From: CAJBIL01 sp044359525
GTDB lineage: Bacteria > Pseudomonadota > Gammaproteobacteria > Burkholderiales > Rhodocyclaceae
Length of the DNA stretch: 26,768 nt
Direction: 5' to 3'
Assembly: GCA_044359525.1 (NCBI GenBank)
Contig: JBIKLY010000049.1
Coordinates: 1 to 26,768 of the forward strand
The notes under the pieces are model-generated. The model worked only from the letters and a program-made list of their open reading frames with translations, ran no database searches and was not told the origin of the DNA. Made by a program: the position numbers and the translations under genes. Position 1 is the first letter of the stretch. Every line of letters starts with the position of its first letter. This document shows, one piece after another, positions 1 through 8,099 of the stretch.

Positions 1-1
1 G

Positions 2-667
2 AAAGAAGGAAAATCGCGCAAGTTCATCAACGAAGTCGAACACCGCACCTTCAGCGGCAGCTACGCCGCACAGCGCGGCCAGAGCGTGCTCTACATCACC
101 GAGCGCTGCGTTTTCCGGCTGGTCAGTGATGGCCTGGAACTAATTGAAATCGCACCCGGTGTCGATTTGCAGCGCGACATCCTTGCCCACATGGATTTTG
201 TACCGCGCGTCAGTCCGCAGTTGAAAATCATGGATGCCGCCATTTTCTCCACAGCATCGATGGGTTTGCGTGACCAGTTGCTCGACGTACCGCTCGAACA
301 GCGGCTGACTTTCGACGCGGAGCAGAACCTGTTTTTCGTCAATTTTGAAGGCTTGAATGTGAACAACGAGGTACAAGTCGAACGGATACGTAGCTTGGTC
401 GAGGGCAAACTTGGCCCCCTCAAGCACAAGGTGCTGGCGATCGTAAATTACGACAACTTCATGATCGCCCCGGAAATCGTAGACCGCTACAGCGACATGG
501 TGCGCGACCTCGTTGACCGCTTCTACAGCGACGTAACACGCTACACCACCTCAAGCTTCATGCGTGCCAAACTGGGCACAGCGCTTGAACATCGGCACGT
601 TGCGCCACACATTTACGAGACAGCAATTGAGGCGCTTACCGTGCTGGATAGAAAAAGCGCGAACTGA
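2..667 (+). CDS. Acyl-CoA:acetate/3-ketoacid CoA-transferase, C-terminal part (5' end outside window)
   Basis: The open frame enters from the left edge and ends at TGA 665-667, giving about 221 residues of a longer protein. From memory it matches the C-terminal part of the long proteobacterial CoA-transferases (YdiF/propionate CoA-transferase type), which move CoA between acyl-CoA and acetate or a 3-keto acid. Typical stretches are INEVEHRTFSG and LYITERCVF at the end of the transferase fold, followed by an extension with LAIVNYDNF and DVTRYTTSSFMRAKLG. The catalytic Glu loop lies further upstream and is not visible, so substrate cannot be judged. The next gene starts about 100 bp downstream and is functionally unrelated. 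Family assignment is fairly secure; the exact substrate is unknown. Confidence 0.75.
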   Translation, partial: KEGKSRKFINEVEHRTFSGSYAAQRGQSVLYITERCVFRLVSDGLELIEIAPGVDLQRDILAHMDFVPRVSPQLKIMDAAIFSTASMGLRDQLLDVPLEQRLTFDAEQNLFFVNFEGLNVNNEVQVERIRSLVEGKLGPLKHKVLAIVNYDNFMIAPEIVDRYSDMVRDLVDRFYSDVTRYTTSSFMRAKLGTALEHRHVAPHIYETAIEALTVLDRKSAN

Positions 668-722
668 ACTGCCGGATCGCGACCAAAAACAGGTATTGAC
701 CATTTTTCAATAGCGGGATAGC

Positions 723-740
723 GTATTACCAAAGTAATAC
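723..740. promoter_or_regulatory. Short perfect inverted repeat upstream of the chemoreceptor gene
   Basis: GTATTAC and GTAATAC (7 bp each) are separated by CAAA. The repeat lies just upstream of the AT-rich run leading into the ribosome binding site AAAGGAGAG of the chemoreceptor gene. It could be an operator or part of the promoter region. I see no convincing sigma-70 or sigma-28 promoter that fixes its role. Confidence 0.35.
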
Positions 741-768
741 TATAAAAACATACATCAAAGGAGAGATC

Positions 769-2409
769 ATGAGTTCTGGAACCGGAATGTCTCTGCGCAG
801 CAAACTGTTTGGCCTCACCATTGCCACGGTCGTTGCGCTCTCTGTACTGTTTGCCGTTGTTCTCTCCAACGAAAAGAACCAGCTGCTTGCCGACCGGCAG
901 GACAAGACGCGCAATGTCGTCGAAGCCGCGACCGGCGTCCTCGAATACTTCCACAAGCAGGAAAAAGCCGGCAAAATTTCTCGCGAAGAAGCGCAGGCAC
1001 AGGCCAAAGAAGTGTTGCGCGGCATGCGCTACGACAAGGTCGAGTATTTCTGGATCAACGACATGCACCCGGTGTCGGTCATGCATCCGATCAAGCCCGA
1101 ACTCGAAGGCAAGGATCAGACCGGCAACATCGACAAGACCGGCAAGGCGCTCTACGTCGAATTCGTCAAAACCGTAAAGGCCAGCAGCGCCGGATTCGTC
1201 GACTACTACTGGACGAAGCCGGGCTCCGACGCCGTTGTGCCGAAAATCTCCTACGTCAAGGGTTTTGAACCGTGGGGATGGGTTGTCGGCAGCGGCATTT
1301 ACATTGACGATATCGATGCGATATTTCGCCAGAACGCGATCAAGTTCCTCGCGTGGGGGCTGTTGATTGGCGGGTTCATTGCCATTTCTCTGACCCTCGT
1401 CAGTCGTAATCTGATCAGAACGCTCGGTGGCGACCCGCTCTACGCCTCACAGATCACGCGCCGTATCGCCGCCGGCGACCTGACGACTGAAGTCGAATGC
1501 GCCGCCGGCGATACCAGCAGCGTTCTGGCTGGCATGAAGGAAATGCAGCAAACGCTGCGCACGATGATCAATGAAATCGTGCGCGGTGCCGAACAACTTT
1601 CCAGCGCCTCCGAACAACTGCTGCACGCTTCGGAAGATGTCGCCGCGCGCTCCCGCCAGCAGAGCGAATCGGCCTCCGCAATGGCGGCTGCAGTCGAGGA
1701 AATGACGGTCAGCATCGACCAAGTGGCTGAAAATGCCCGCGAGGCCCACACCATCTCGGTACATGCCGGCGACCTGTCGAGCAAGGGTGCCCATGTTATC
1801 CAGAACGCCGCGGCCGAAATGCACAATATTTCAGAAGCCGTTCAGTCCTCCTCCGCAATCATCGAGGACCTTGGCCGGCAGTCCGATCAGATCACCTCGA
1901 TCGTCAACACGATCAAGGAGATTGCCGACCAGACCAATCTGCTGGCACTGAATGCGGCGATCGAAGCCGCACGTGCTGGCGAACAAGGGCGCGGGTTTGC
2001 CGTGGTGGCTGACGAAGTGCGCAAGCTGGCCGAACGGACGACGCTATCGACCGCCGAAATTGCCGGCATGGTCGGCAAGATACAGAATGGCACGCGCAAT
2101 GCCGTCAGCAGTATGGAAACGGGTGTGGTGCAAGCCGGCAAAGGCGTCGATCTGGCCAGTCAGGCAGGCACCTCGATCACCGAGATCCGCGACGGTTCAG
2201 TGCGTGTCATGGAAGTCGTCAACAGCATCTCCGATTCGATTCGCGAGCAAGGCACCGTGTCCAGCGAGATCGCCAAGAATATCGAACGCATCGCCCAGAT
2301 GTCCGAAGAGAGCGCCAACGCGATTCAGAACACCACCAACGCCGCGCGTCACCTGCAACAGCTGTCGTCCGGCCTGCACAACTCGGTCAGCCGCTTCAAG
2401 CTCGGCTAG
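769..2409 (+). CDS. Methyl-accepting chemotaxis protein with periplasmic single Cache domain
   Basis: This is an inner-membrane chemoreceptor that senses a ligand in the periplasm and controls CheA/CheW. Order of parts in the 546 residues: first membrane helix about 13-33; a single Cache (sCache_2-like) sensor about 40-185 containing YFWINDMHPVSVMHP and the WGWVVGSGIYIDDID end; second membrane helix about 192-212; HAMP domain about 213-266; then the long cytoplasmic coiled-coil. The conserved signalling hairpin (EIADQTNLLALNAAIEAARA, then GRGFAVVADEVRKLAERT) is intact. There is no C-terminal CheR-binding pentapeptide. AAAGGAGAG spaced before ATG 769 supports this start over the ATG at 787. 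The TAG stop lies inside the terminal repeat of a hairpin element, so the last residue or two may have been reshaped by its insertion. The ligand cannot be predicted. Confidence 0.93.
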   Translation: MSSGTGMSLRSKLFGLTIATVVALSVLFAVVLSNEKNQLLADRQDKTRNVVEAATGVLEYFHKQEKAGKISREEAQAQAKEVLRGMRYDKVEYFWINDMHPVSVMHPIKPELEGKDQTGNIDKTGKALYVEFVKTVKASSAGFVDYYWTKPGSDAVVPKISYVKGFEPWGWVVGSGIYIDDIDAIFRQNAIKFLAWGLLIGGFIAISLTLVSRNLIRTLGGDPLYASQITRRIAAGDLTTEVECAAGDTSSVLAGMKEMQQTLRTMINEIVRGAEQLSSASEQLLHASEDVAARSRQQSESASAMAAAVEEMTVSIDQVAENAREAHTISVHAGDLSSKGAHVIQNAAAEMHNISEAVQSSSAIIEDLGRQSDQITSIVNTIKEIADQTNLLALNAAIEAARAGEQGRGFAVVADEVRKLAERTTLSTAEIAGMVGKIQNGTRNAVSSMETGVVQAGKGVDLASQAGTSITEIRDGSVRVMEVVNSISDSIREQGTVSSEIAKNIERIAQMSEESANAIQNTTNAARHLQQLSSGLHNSVSRFKLG

Positions 2410-2569
2410 TAGTCAGTCATGCAGAAAGACGAGAACAGTGCGAACCACCAAGACACCAAGTTCACCAAGATACACCAAGTTAAGATCATGTTTTCTTGGT
2501 GAAACTTTGTATTCTTGGTAACTTGGTGGTGAAGTTTTTTCGTTGCCTTTTAAGATGACTGACTACTAG
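2406..2569. mobile_element. MITE-like hairpin element 1 (15-bp perfect terminal inverted repeats)
   Basis: The ends are perfect inverted repeats: CTAGTAGTCAGTCAT at 2406-2420 and ATGACTGACTACTAG at 2555-2569. Inside, 2445-2479 and 2495-2529 form a hairpin (27 of 35 positions paired) made of repeated CACCAAG-like units spaced 8-8-9-10 on both arms. T6 at 2535-2540 follows the hairpin, so on the plus strand it could also act as a terminator for the chemoreceptor gene. It has no coding capacity. The left repeat supplies the TAG stop of that gene. A non-autonomous mobile element is an inference; no clean target duplication is seen. Confidence 0.7.
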
Positions 2570-2604
2570 GCGACCAGGAAAAACCTCTTACCCCCACCAC
2601 CAAA

Positions 2605-3057
2605 CTACCGCTGCCAGCGTTCGGCGGCGCTATCGTCGGTTTCTCGCGCATCGACCCAGCGCGCGCCATCCGGCGTCACTTCGCGCTTCCAGAACGGGGC
2701 GCGGGTCTTCAGGTAGTCCATGACGAATTCGCAGGCGGCGAAAGCTTCGCCGCGATGCGCGCCGGTCACTGCGACGAAGACGATCTGGTCGGTCGGCAGC
2801 AGACGACCGACACGATGGATCACCAGCGCATCGAAAATATTCCAGCGCTGTTTCGCTTCGACAACGATTGCCTCCAGCGCCTTCTCGGTCATCCCGGGAT
2901 AATGTTCGAGGGTCATTTCGGAGACGCCCGAACCATCATTTACATCGCGCACCACGCCGACGAAGGTGGCAATTGCACCAATGCGGGCATCCCCGTGGCG
3001 CAGGGCCGCAAGCTCCGCACTAACGTCAAAATCCGCTTCCTGGACACGTACCGCCAT
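2605..3057 (-). CDS. moaE: Molybdopterin synthase catalytic subunit MoaE
   Basis: MoaE is the large subunit of molybdopterin synthase. With MoaD it transfers two sulfurs to precursor Z (cPMP) to form the molybdopterin dithiolene. The 150 residues show FVGVVRD near the N-terminus, EHYPGMTEKAL, IHRVGRLLPTD and the active-site region DYLKTRAPFWKRE. Lys117 and Lys124 correspond to the two catalytic lysines known in E. coli MoaE. The start ATG (3055-3057) is one base past the moaD stop, so translation is likely coupled. It is the last gene of a moeA-moaD-moaE unit. Hairpin element 1 lies 36 bp downstream. Confidence 0.96.
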   Translation of the reverse strand: MAVRVQEADFDVSAELAALRHGDARIGAIATFVGVVRDVNDGSGVSEMTLEHYPGMTEKALEAIVVEAKQRWNIFDALVIHRVGRLLPTDQIVFVAVTGAHRGEAFAACEFVMDYLKTRAPFWKREVTPDGARWVDARETDDSAAERWQR

Positions 3058-3058
3058 C

Positions 3059-3310
3059 TCAGCCTCCCGTCACCGGCGGGAAAAACGCGACTTCATCACC
3101 CGCCTTGAGCGGCGAGTCAAGGCGCGCCATTTCCTGATTGACCGCGTAGCGCAGGTTTTTCACCGTCGCGAGTTTTTCCCACTCGCCACCACGCGCCGTC
3201 AGATCTTTCAGCAAACCGCCGACGTCGCACACGCCATCCGGCAGATCGAGGCTCTCCGCCCCACGGCCCAGCGTCTCACGCAAGCTGGCGAAATACAGAA
3301 TTTTCAGCAT
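3059..3310 (-). CDS. moaD: Molybdopterin synthase sulfur carrier subunit MoaD
   Basis: MoaD is the small ubiquitin-like sulfur carrier. Its C-terminal Gly-Gly is adenylylated and converted to a thiocarboxylate before donating sulfur in the MoaE complex. The protein (83 residues from this start) begins MLKILYFASLRE and ends FFPPVTGG, the required GG tail being the last two residues. Two adjacent ATG codons (3313 and 3310) and a TTG (3316) are possible starts. GGG at 3320-3318 sits 7 nt before the ATG at 3310, a better spacing than the 4 nt for the other ATG. The gene begins a few bases after the moeA stop, which supports an operon. Confidence 0.94.
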   Translation of the reverse strand: MLKILYFASLRETLGRGAESLDLPDGVCDVGGLLKDLTARGGEWEKLATVKNLRYAVNQEMARLDSPLKAGDEVAFFPPVTGG

Positions 3311-3319
3311 CATCAAACC

Positions 3320-4537
3320 CTATCCCAACAATTCAGAAAACGGCAAGAAGCGTACCGTATCACCGCGCCGAATGGCCTGTTGCGGCGCGTTATCGATCAG
3401 CCCGCCAGCCCACACCGCCGAAGTCAATACACCTGAGCCCTGATTCGGAAACAGCTCAAGTCCGCCGCCGGCGTTCAACCGGGCGCGCAGGAATTCACGC
3501 CGCGCATCGGGCTGCAGCCAGTCGAAATCGGCACGCAGCGCATAAGCAAGCGGGGCGGTCTCGCGCACCCCTTGCATGCTCAGAATGAAGGGGCGAACAA
3601 GCATCAGGAAGGTGACAAAACTCGACACCGGGTTGCCCGGCAGGCCGATGAACGCGACTTCGCCGCCGGCCGAATCCACATTCACCCTCACCTGCCCGAA
3701 GGCCAGCGGCTTGCCCGGCTTGATGGCGATCTTCCACATATCGAGCCGGCCCTCAGCTTCAACCGCCGGCTTGACATGATCCTCCTCGCCCACCGAAACA
3801 CCGCCCGAGGTCAGGATCAGATCGTTATCACGCGCCGCCGCGCGCAGCGCCGCACGCGTCGCCGCCAGATCATCCGGCACCTGGCCGAGGTCATGCACCT
3901 CGCAGCCGAGGCCTTCAAGCAGCGCGGTGAGCAGGAAGCGATTGCTGTTATAGATGGCCCCCGGCGGCAATACCTCACCCGGCATGCGCAACTCGTCGCC
4001 GGTAAAAAAGACAGCAACGCGCACACGCCGAAAAACCGGCAACTGCGCAACGCCAACCGACGCAGCCAGCGCCGTATCCTGCGCACGCAAACGCTGACCG
4101 GCGGCAAGGATGCTGCTGCCGGCAGTCACATCACCACCAGCGCGGCGAATGTTCTCGCCCACTTGTGGCAGATGATTGATCACCACCCCGCCCTCGCCGT
4201 GCTCGCACAACTCCTGCATCACCACCGCATCGGCACCTGGCGGAATCGGCGCGCCGGTAAAAATGCGCGCCACCGACCCCGGCTGCAAAGTGGTGCCGAC
4301 ACTGCCGGCGGGAATACGTTGCGTCACGGGCAAACAGGCGCCAATCGCTGAAAGATCCGCGACGCGAACGGCATAACCATCCATCGCCGAATTATCGAGC
4401 GGCGGCACGTCAAGCGTCGCGTACTGCGCCTCGGCCAGCACACGCCCGGCCGCCGCCAGCGTCGGCAGCGAGCGGATTTCGCTGACCGGTTGTACGCCGG
4501 CCAGCAATTGCTCAAGCGCTTGATCAAACGACAGCAT
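3320..4537 (-). CDS. moeA: Molybdopterin molybdenumtransferase MoeA
   Basis: MoeA inserts molybdate into adenylylated molybdopterin to make molybdenum cofactor. The product is 405 residues, the usual size. It begins MLSFDQALEQLL and shows LDVPPLDNSAMDGYAVR, FTGAPIPPGADAVVMQE, TSGGVSVGEEDHVK and IGLPGNPVSSFVTF, the family hallmarks across the MoeA-type domains. A longer frame reaches 4588, but ATG 4537 is preceded by AAAGGAAAACAC and starts at the conserved N-terminus, so I chose it. It heads the moeA-moaD-moaE unit. Upstream lies a 270-bp gap and then the accessory block, beyond which mobB has the same orientation. Confidence 0.96.
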   Translation of the reverse strand: MLSFDQALEQLLAGVQPVSEIRSLPTLAAAGRVLAEAQYATLDVPPLDNSAMDGYAVRVADLSAIGACLPVTQRIPAGSVGTTLQPGSVARIFTGAPIPPGADAVVMQELCEHGEGGVVINHLPQVGENIRRAGGDVTAGSSILAAGQRLRAQDTALAASVGVAQLPVFRRVRVAVFFTGDELRMPGEVLPPGAIYNSNRFLLTALLEGLGCEVHDLGQVPDDLAATRAALRAAARDNDLILTSGGVSVGEEDHVKPAVEAEGRLDMWKIAIKPGKPLAFGQVRVNVDSAGGEVAFIGLPGNPVSSFVTFLMLVRPFILSMQGVRETAPLAYALRADFDWLQPDARREFLRARLNAGGGLELFPNQGSGVLTSAVWAGGLIDNAPQQAIRRGDTVRFLPFSELLG

Positions 4538-4811
4538 GTGTTTTCCTTTGGATCTTTGAAGGGGAGTGTGTTTGCTTTGGCAGTTCATTCGACTACTGAC
4601 GACCCAAAGCGGAAGTGGCCGGACTGTTAAAGCGGCCGTTCAACGTAAAGGTGACCGGCGCCAGGCGCAGGCGCTTGAGAAAAAGGCGCGCCGCTCATTT
4701 GGCATCCGGTGGACCGATGAGTTGGGCCTCTCAACGTCGGCGACCTCACCCGAATGATTGGCAACCGAAGGCAGAAGTGAGGCGGCTGGGGAAAATGGGG
4801 GAAATTCTGCT
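4538..4811. other. Gene-poor gap between moeA and the nuclease-helicase
   Basis: This 274-bp gap holds the moeA ribosome binding site and GC-rich sequence with several short self-complementary patches. I see no gene I would defend. The only small plus-strand frames are Arg/Lys-rich and look like shadows. It forms the left junction of the accessory block. The motif GTTGGGC (4721-4727) was considered as an integron core site but is not supported. Confidence 0.4.
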
Positions 4812-7800
4812 TCATTCCATCCCCAACCAGTCCTTGTAATCTTTCCATCCTTTGTCCCGATAATATGCCTCTGGGCTTCTGGGTATGTCCGGTGGTCGTG
4901 TTCCCTTGTGCGGATACTCCCCACGGCAGTAGGTTTCCCATTCTCGGTATGACCCCAAGCCAAGGTTATGGACAAACGCTTTGGCTTCTTCGTAACGCTT
5001 GAAGCTGACACCTCTTTTACGTTTGAAGCCAAGCCAATCCGGATATCCCGCCCACCCCGCTTTTTTGTAAGCTTGCAACTGGTCTGGATATACGGGGATA
5101 TCCCGAGGACGCGGTGGAAAATCTGGGAGTTTTCCAGCTGCGTACTGTCGCCATTCCGCGTAGCTTCTTAGCATCAATGACTGAACAAATCTTCTAGCTT
5201 CTTCGAATGAGCGCCAGACTCCGCTTGCACCCTGGTAATTCGTTCCTACCCAGTCTGGGTAGCCATTCCATTCTGCGTACATATCGCGCGGCTTGACAGG
5301 AATGTCTTCAGGTCTGGTTCCTTTTTCGGGCAGATCGCCGCGACAGTAACTGAACCAATCTTTTTGCCCCCCAAGACCGAGAGATCGAACGAACTCGCGC
5401 GCCTCCTGAAATGACCGGTATTGCCGCCGTCTTTTTGAAGGCGCATCCGAAGCAACCGGAGGCCCGAATCCCAGCCAATCTCCCCAGCCTGCCCAGCCCT
5501 GATGCTTGTAAGTGCGGTCAGGTCTCGCCGCCATGTCCGCTGGCAAGATTGGAAATTCTGCAATCTTGCCTTGGCAATATTTGGACCATTCCTTAGAACT
5601 GGTCAATTTGAGGCTATACGCGAATTCTCGCGCATCCTCGAAGGAGCGCGCGATCCGTTTTGGGGCGCCCCTGCCAGTCCCTAGCCAATCGCTGTAACCC
5701 AACCATCCTTGATCACGATAGTGGCGTTCTGGCATGGACGGCACTTCGATTGGCCTGGGCGGCTTATTGCTCATGCGTCCGGCCGAATAGTTTTTCCATT
5801 CCGGCTGGTTGGATAAGCCCAAGCTCCGAGCAAAATCTCTTGCTTTCTCGAAAGGCCAACGCAAATCCTGCGCTTGGCTGTGACCGGCATAGGCTGGCCC
5901 ATAGCCTAGCCAGTCCGGAAATCCTTCCCACCCAAAATCTCGATAAGCAATGTTTGGAACACGCGGTATGTCCAAAGGTAACGGCTGCCTTGATGGATCA
6001 GGATCCCGTGTAAAGTGATGCCAATCAGCCATGGATTTAAGTCCAAGATGCCTTACGTATTCTCGTGCCTCGTTGAATGGGCGCCAGCCCAATTTGGCAA
6101 TTCTGTCCCAGCAGGCCAATTCAATGGCCTGAATGAAGCTTTGGGTGTCAATCTGTAGAGGAATAATTTCGCTGGTCTCAACCGTAACCAGCCCTGAATG
6201 TTTCATAACCTTGCCAGAAGAGATTGAGCGAAAGTACTCGATGATTCTGCCGTCGTTGGAGGCGAGCGAACGCAGAATTGCCAAGACGGACTCGAATTCC
6301 TGTCCGCTGATTATGTCCTCCACCTTTTGGCCAACCTGCACCACAAGCGGCACTACGATGTAACCGAGCTTCTTCCCGGGCGATAGCCGCATCGCGCGAC
6401 CGCAGGCTTGAACAACGTCTATGGTGCTTGATTTCGGGTCGGCAAAGAACACGGCATCAACCGCAGGAATGTCCACCCCCTCTGTCAAGCAGCGGGCATT
6501 GGCGACAAGGCTGGGTGTTTGCAATGTGAAGTCACTAAGGATGCGATCCCGCTGGGAAGTAGTCATGCTGCCGGACACATGATATGTGTGTATTTGGGGG
6601 CCCGATGTGTCGGACTTTGAAACTGAATCGCACAGCCCGGCAAAATCCTTCGCGCGTTTGATGGTGGAATGAAACGAAATGGCATGTTTGATCCCGAACT
6701 GTTCCACGGCCTTCCTAAGCGCGATAACGCTTGCAAGTGCGCGCGCGGTCATTGCACCCGCCTTTTCGTTTTCTGTCGCAAGGTATGCGTTCTGCTCGAT
6801 CAGCCTCGCCACTTCCTCCTGATGCACCACGACCGTCACGACACGATAGTCGGACAGCAGCGGCGATTGTGCTTCGATAGACTGTTTGAAACTGAGGGAA
6901 TAAAACGTCTGCCCGTAGGTGGCGACATGCTCCATGCTGGCCACACGATCCGAATAGCCGATGTATTTTCGTTCGGTTGCGGTCATGAATAGCCGTTGGC
7001 GAATTGGCAAATTAGCGTCGAAGAGCATGTGTGCGAAAACTTTGTCCTGATTGCCGGTCGTCTTGTGTGCCTCGTCGAACACTCCAAGATCAAGAGTCAT
7101 TGCTGCCTTCGCGACGGCTTCGGAAAATACGCGACCACTTTGATAGGTGACAAATACGATAAGTGGCTTGTCGCCGTGTATCCTGAGCCAAGTAGCGATG
7201 TACTCGGGGTCGGTCGAGCAAGGTATTCCCAAGTCCTTTGTGAAGCCAACCAGCGAATCCCCATCAACGGCCGTCACGCTGTCATCGCTGCACACGCAAA
7301 GCCAATTGACAAACCTCCCTCCGGCAACAATTTCACGCAACCACGCCGACAGGTTCTGCTTTATCAGCGCAAGACTTGGCACAACCACAACTATGGATTG
7401 CGCGCCGATGGCTTGAGTTATCCAGAACGCGGCTAGCGTTTTTCCGGTTCCGCAAGCCATGATCAACTTGCCGAGAGAGTATTGTTTATCCAGGTAGTGA
7501 TTCTTCGCCGCCTCGATAGCCTCAAGCTGATGGGGCTTTGGAGTCAAAGGTATAAGCGGAGCATTCGCCCGCAATACATGCGCTCGCAAGCGGGTAAAAA
7601 ACTCTGCGTCTAGGTGACGCCACACCTGATTGGTGCAAAAGCCAAGCTGGGGATATTCGGGAAGAGTGCGCGAAAGTCGTTCTGTGGTTGTGCAAAGCAG
7701 GGCAAATGGAATCTGCTTGCATGTGCCGAAGGCGAGCCCCGCAAAAGTGGCGACCTCCGGCCACGACAATGCGCTGAGGGTATCTGTTCGATACTTGGCT

Positions 7801-8099
7801 TGTATGGCCCAATATTCGCCGTCGCGCGTGACCGCGATCAAGTCGATGCCTTGATCTATGGGAGGAAGCCCGATTGCTTGACGAATATCATGTGGCACAT
7901 CCGCAAACAGCCAGACCTGGTCCAACTTTGATTGGTACTTTGGATCAAGTTCGAGGTAATGCTTGACGAGGTGTTCGAATAGTTTGCCCTTCTCCGAATT
8001 GCCAAGCAATGCCGCTTGCGTCTCGAATTGCTCCCAATTTTCTATGCACGAAAGCATGTCGCGGATGGTGCTTGTTCGAAGCGAGCTGGAATTGTTCAT
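4812..8099 (-). CDS. Mrr-like nuclease / SF2 helicase fusion with six C-terminal INT_rpt-like repeats
   Basis: This large protein (1095 residues) combines three parts. Residues about 35-175 resemble an Mrr-type PD-(D/E)xK nuclease: QGIDLIAV with Asp86, then YWAIQAKY with Gln100 and Lys102. Residues about 185-600 are a superfamily 2 helicase: Walker A ACGTGKT (215-221), DEAH (342-345), TAT (373-375) and motif VI QACGRAMRLSPGK (564-576). From about 672 to the end there are six ~60-residue repeats ending in WxG(Y/W)xDWLG, resembling the Pfam phage-integrase repeat unit (INT_rpt). The front part resembles COG4889-type predicted helicases. I infer a DNA-targeting nuclease-translocase, perhaps anti-phage, with the repeats as a recognition module. 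It is monocistronic as far as visible. No strong ribosome binding site precedes ATG 8099. All catalytic motifs appear intact. Confidence 0.85.
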   Translation of the reverse strand: MNNSSSLRTSTIRDMLSCIENWEQFETQAALLGNSEKGKLFEHLVKHYLELDPKYQSKLDQVWLFADVPHDIRQAIGLPPIDQGIDLIAVTRDGEYWAIQAKYRTDTLSALSWPEVATFAGLAFGTCKQIPFALLCTTTERLSRTLPEYPQLGFCTNQVWRHLDAEFFTRLRAHVLRANAPLIPLTPKPHQLEAIEAAKNHYLDKQYSLGKLIMACGTGKTLAAFWITQAIGAQSIVVVVPSLALIKQNLSAWLREIVAGGRFVNWLCVCSDDSVTAVDGDSLVGFTKDLGIPCSTDPEYIATWLRIHGDKPLIVFVTYQSGRVFSEAVAKAAMTLDLGVFDEAHKTTGNQDKVFAHMLFDANLPIRQRLFMTATERKYIGYSDRVASMEHVATYGQTFYSLSFKQSIEAQSPLLSDYRVVTVVVHQEEVARLIEQNAYLATENEKAGAMTARALASVIALRKAVEQFGIKHAISFHSTIKRAKDFAGLCDSVSKSDTSGPQIHTYHVSGSMTTSQRDRILSDFTLQTPSLVANARCLTEGVDIPAVDAVFFADPKSSTIDVVQACGRAMRLSPGKKLGYIVVPLVVQVGQKVEDIISGQEFESVLAILRSLASNDGRIIEYFRSISSGKVMKHSGLVTVETSEIIPLQIDTQSFIQAIELACWDRIAKLGWRPFNEAREYVRHLGLKSMADWHHFTRDPDPSRQPLPLDIPRVPNIAYRDFGWEGFPDWLGYGPAYAGHSQAQDLRWPFEKARDFARSLGLSNQPEWKNYSAGRMSNKPPRPIEVPSMPERHYRDQGWLGYSDWLGTGRGAPKRIARSFEDAREFAYSLKLTSSKEWSKYCQGKIAEFPILPADMAARPDRTYKHQGWAGWGDWLGFGPPVASDAPSKRRRQYRSFQEAREFVRSLGLGGQKDWFSYCRGDLPEKGTRPEDIPVKPRDMYAEWNGYPDWVGTNYQGASGVWRSFEEARRFVQSLMLRSYAEWRQYAAGKLPDFPPRPRDIPVYPDQLQAYKKAGWAGYPDWLGFKRKRGVSFKRYEEAKAFVHNLGLGSYREWETYCRGEYPHKGTRPPDIPRSPEAYYRDKGWKDYKDWLGME
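4815..6086 (-). repeat. Protein-coding tandem repeat array: six ~60-residue units
   Basis: The repeats lie in the C-terminal 424 residues of the nuclease-helicase. Approximate unit positions are 672-733, 748-807, 818-877, 895-952, 962-1024 and 1033-1093. Each begins with an (R/W)xFxEAR(E)F helix, continues SLGLxSxxEWxxYxxG, then RPxDIPxxPxxxY, and closes GWxGYxDWLG. The last unit ends two residues before the stop. The units are clearly diverged from each other at protein and DNA level, so this is an old array. Unit 4 is shortened before its closing motif, which reads WNGYPDWVG. Confidence 0.88.

Noticed and set aside
4815..6086. Possible CRISPR or DNA tandem repeat array
   Set aside because: The periodicity is in the protein; the DNA units are diverged, about 180-220 bp apart and lack constant repeats with unique spacers.
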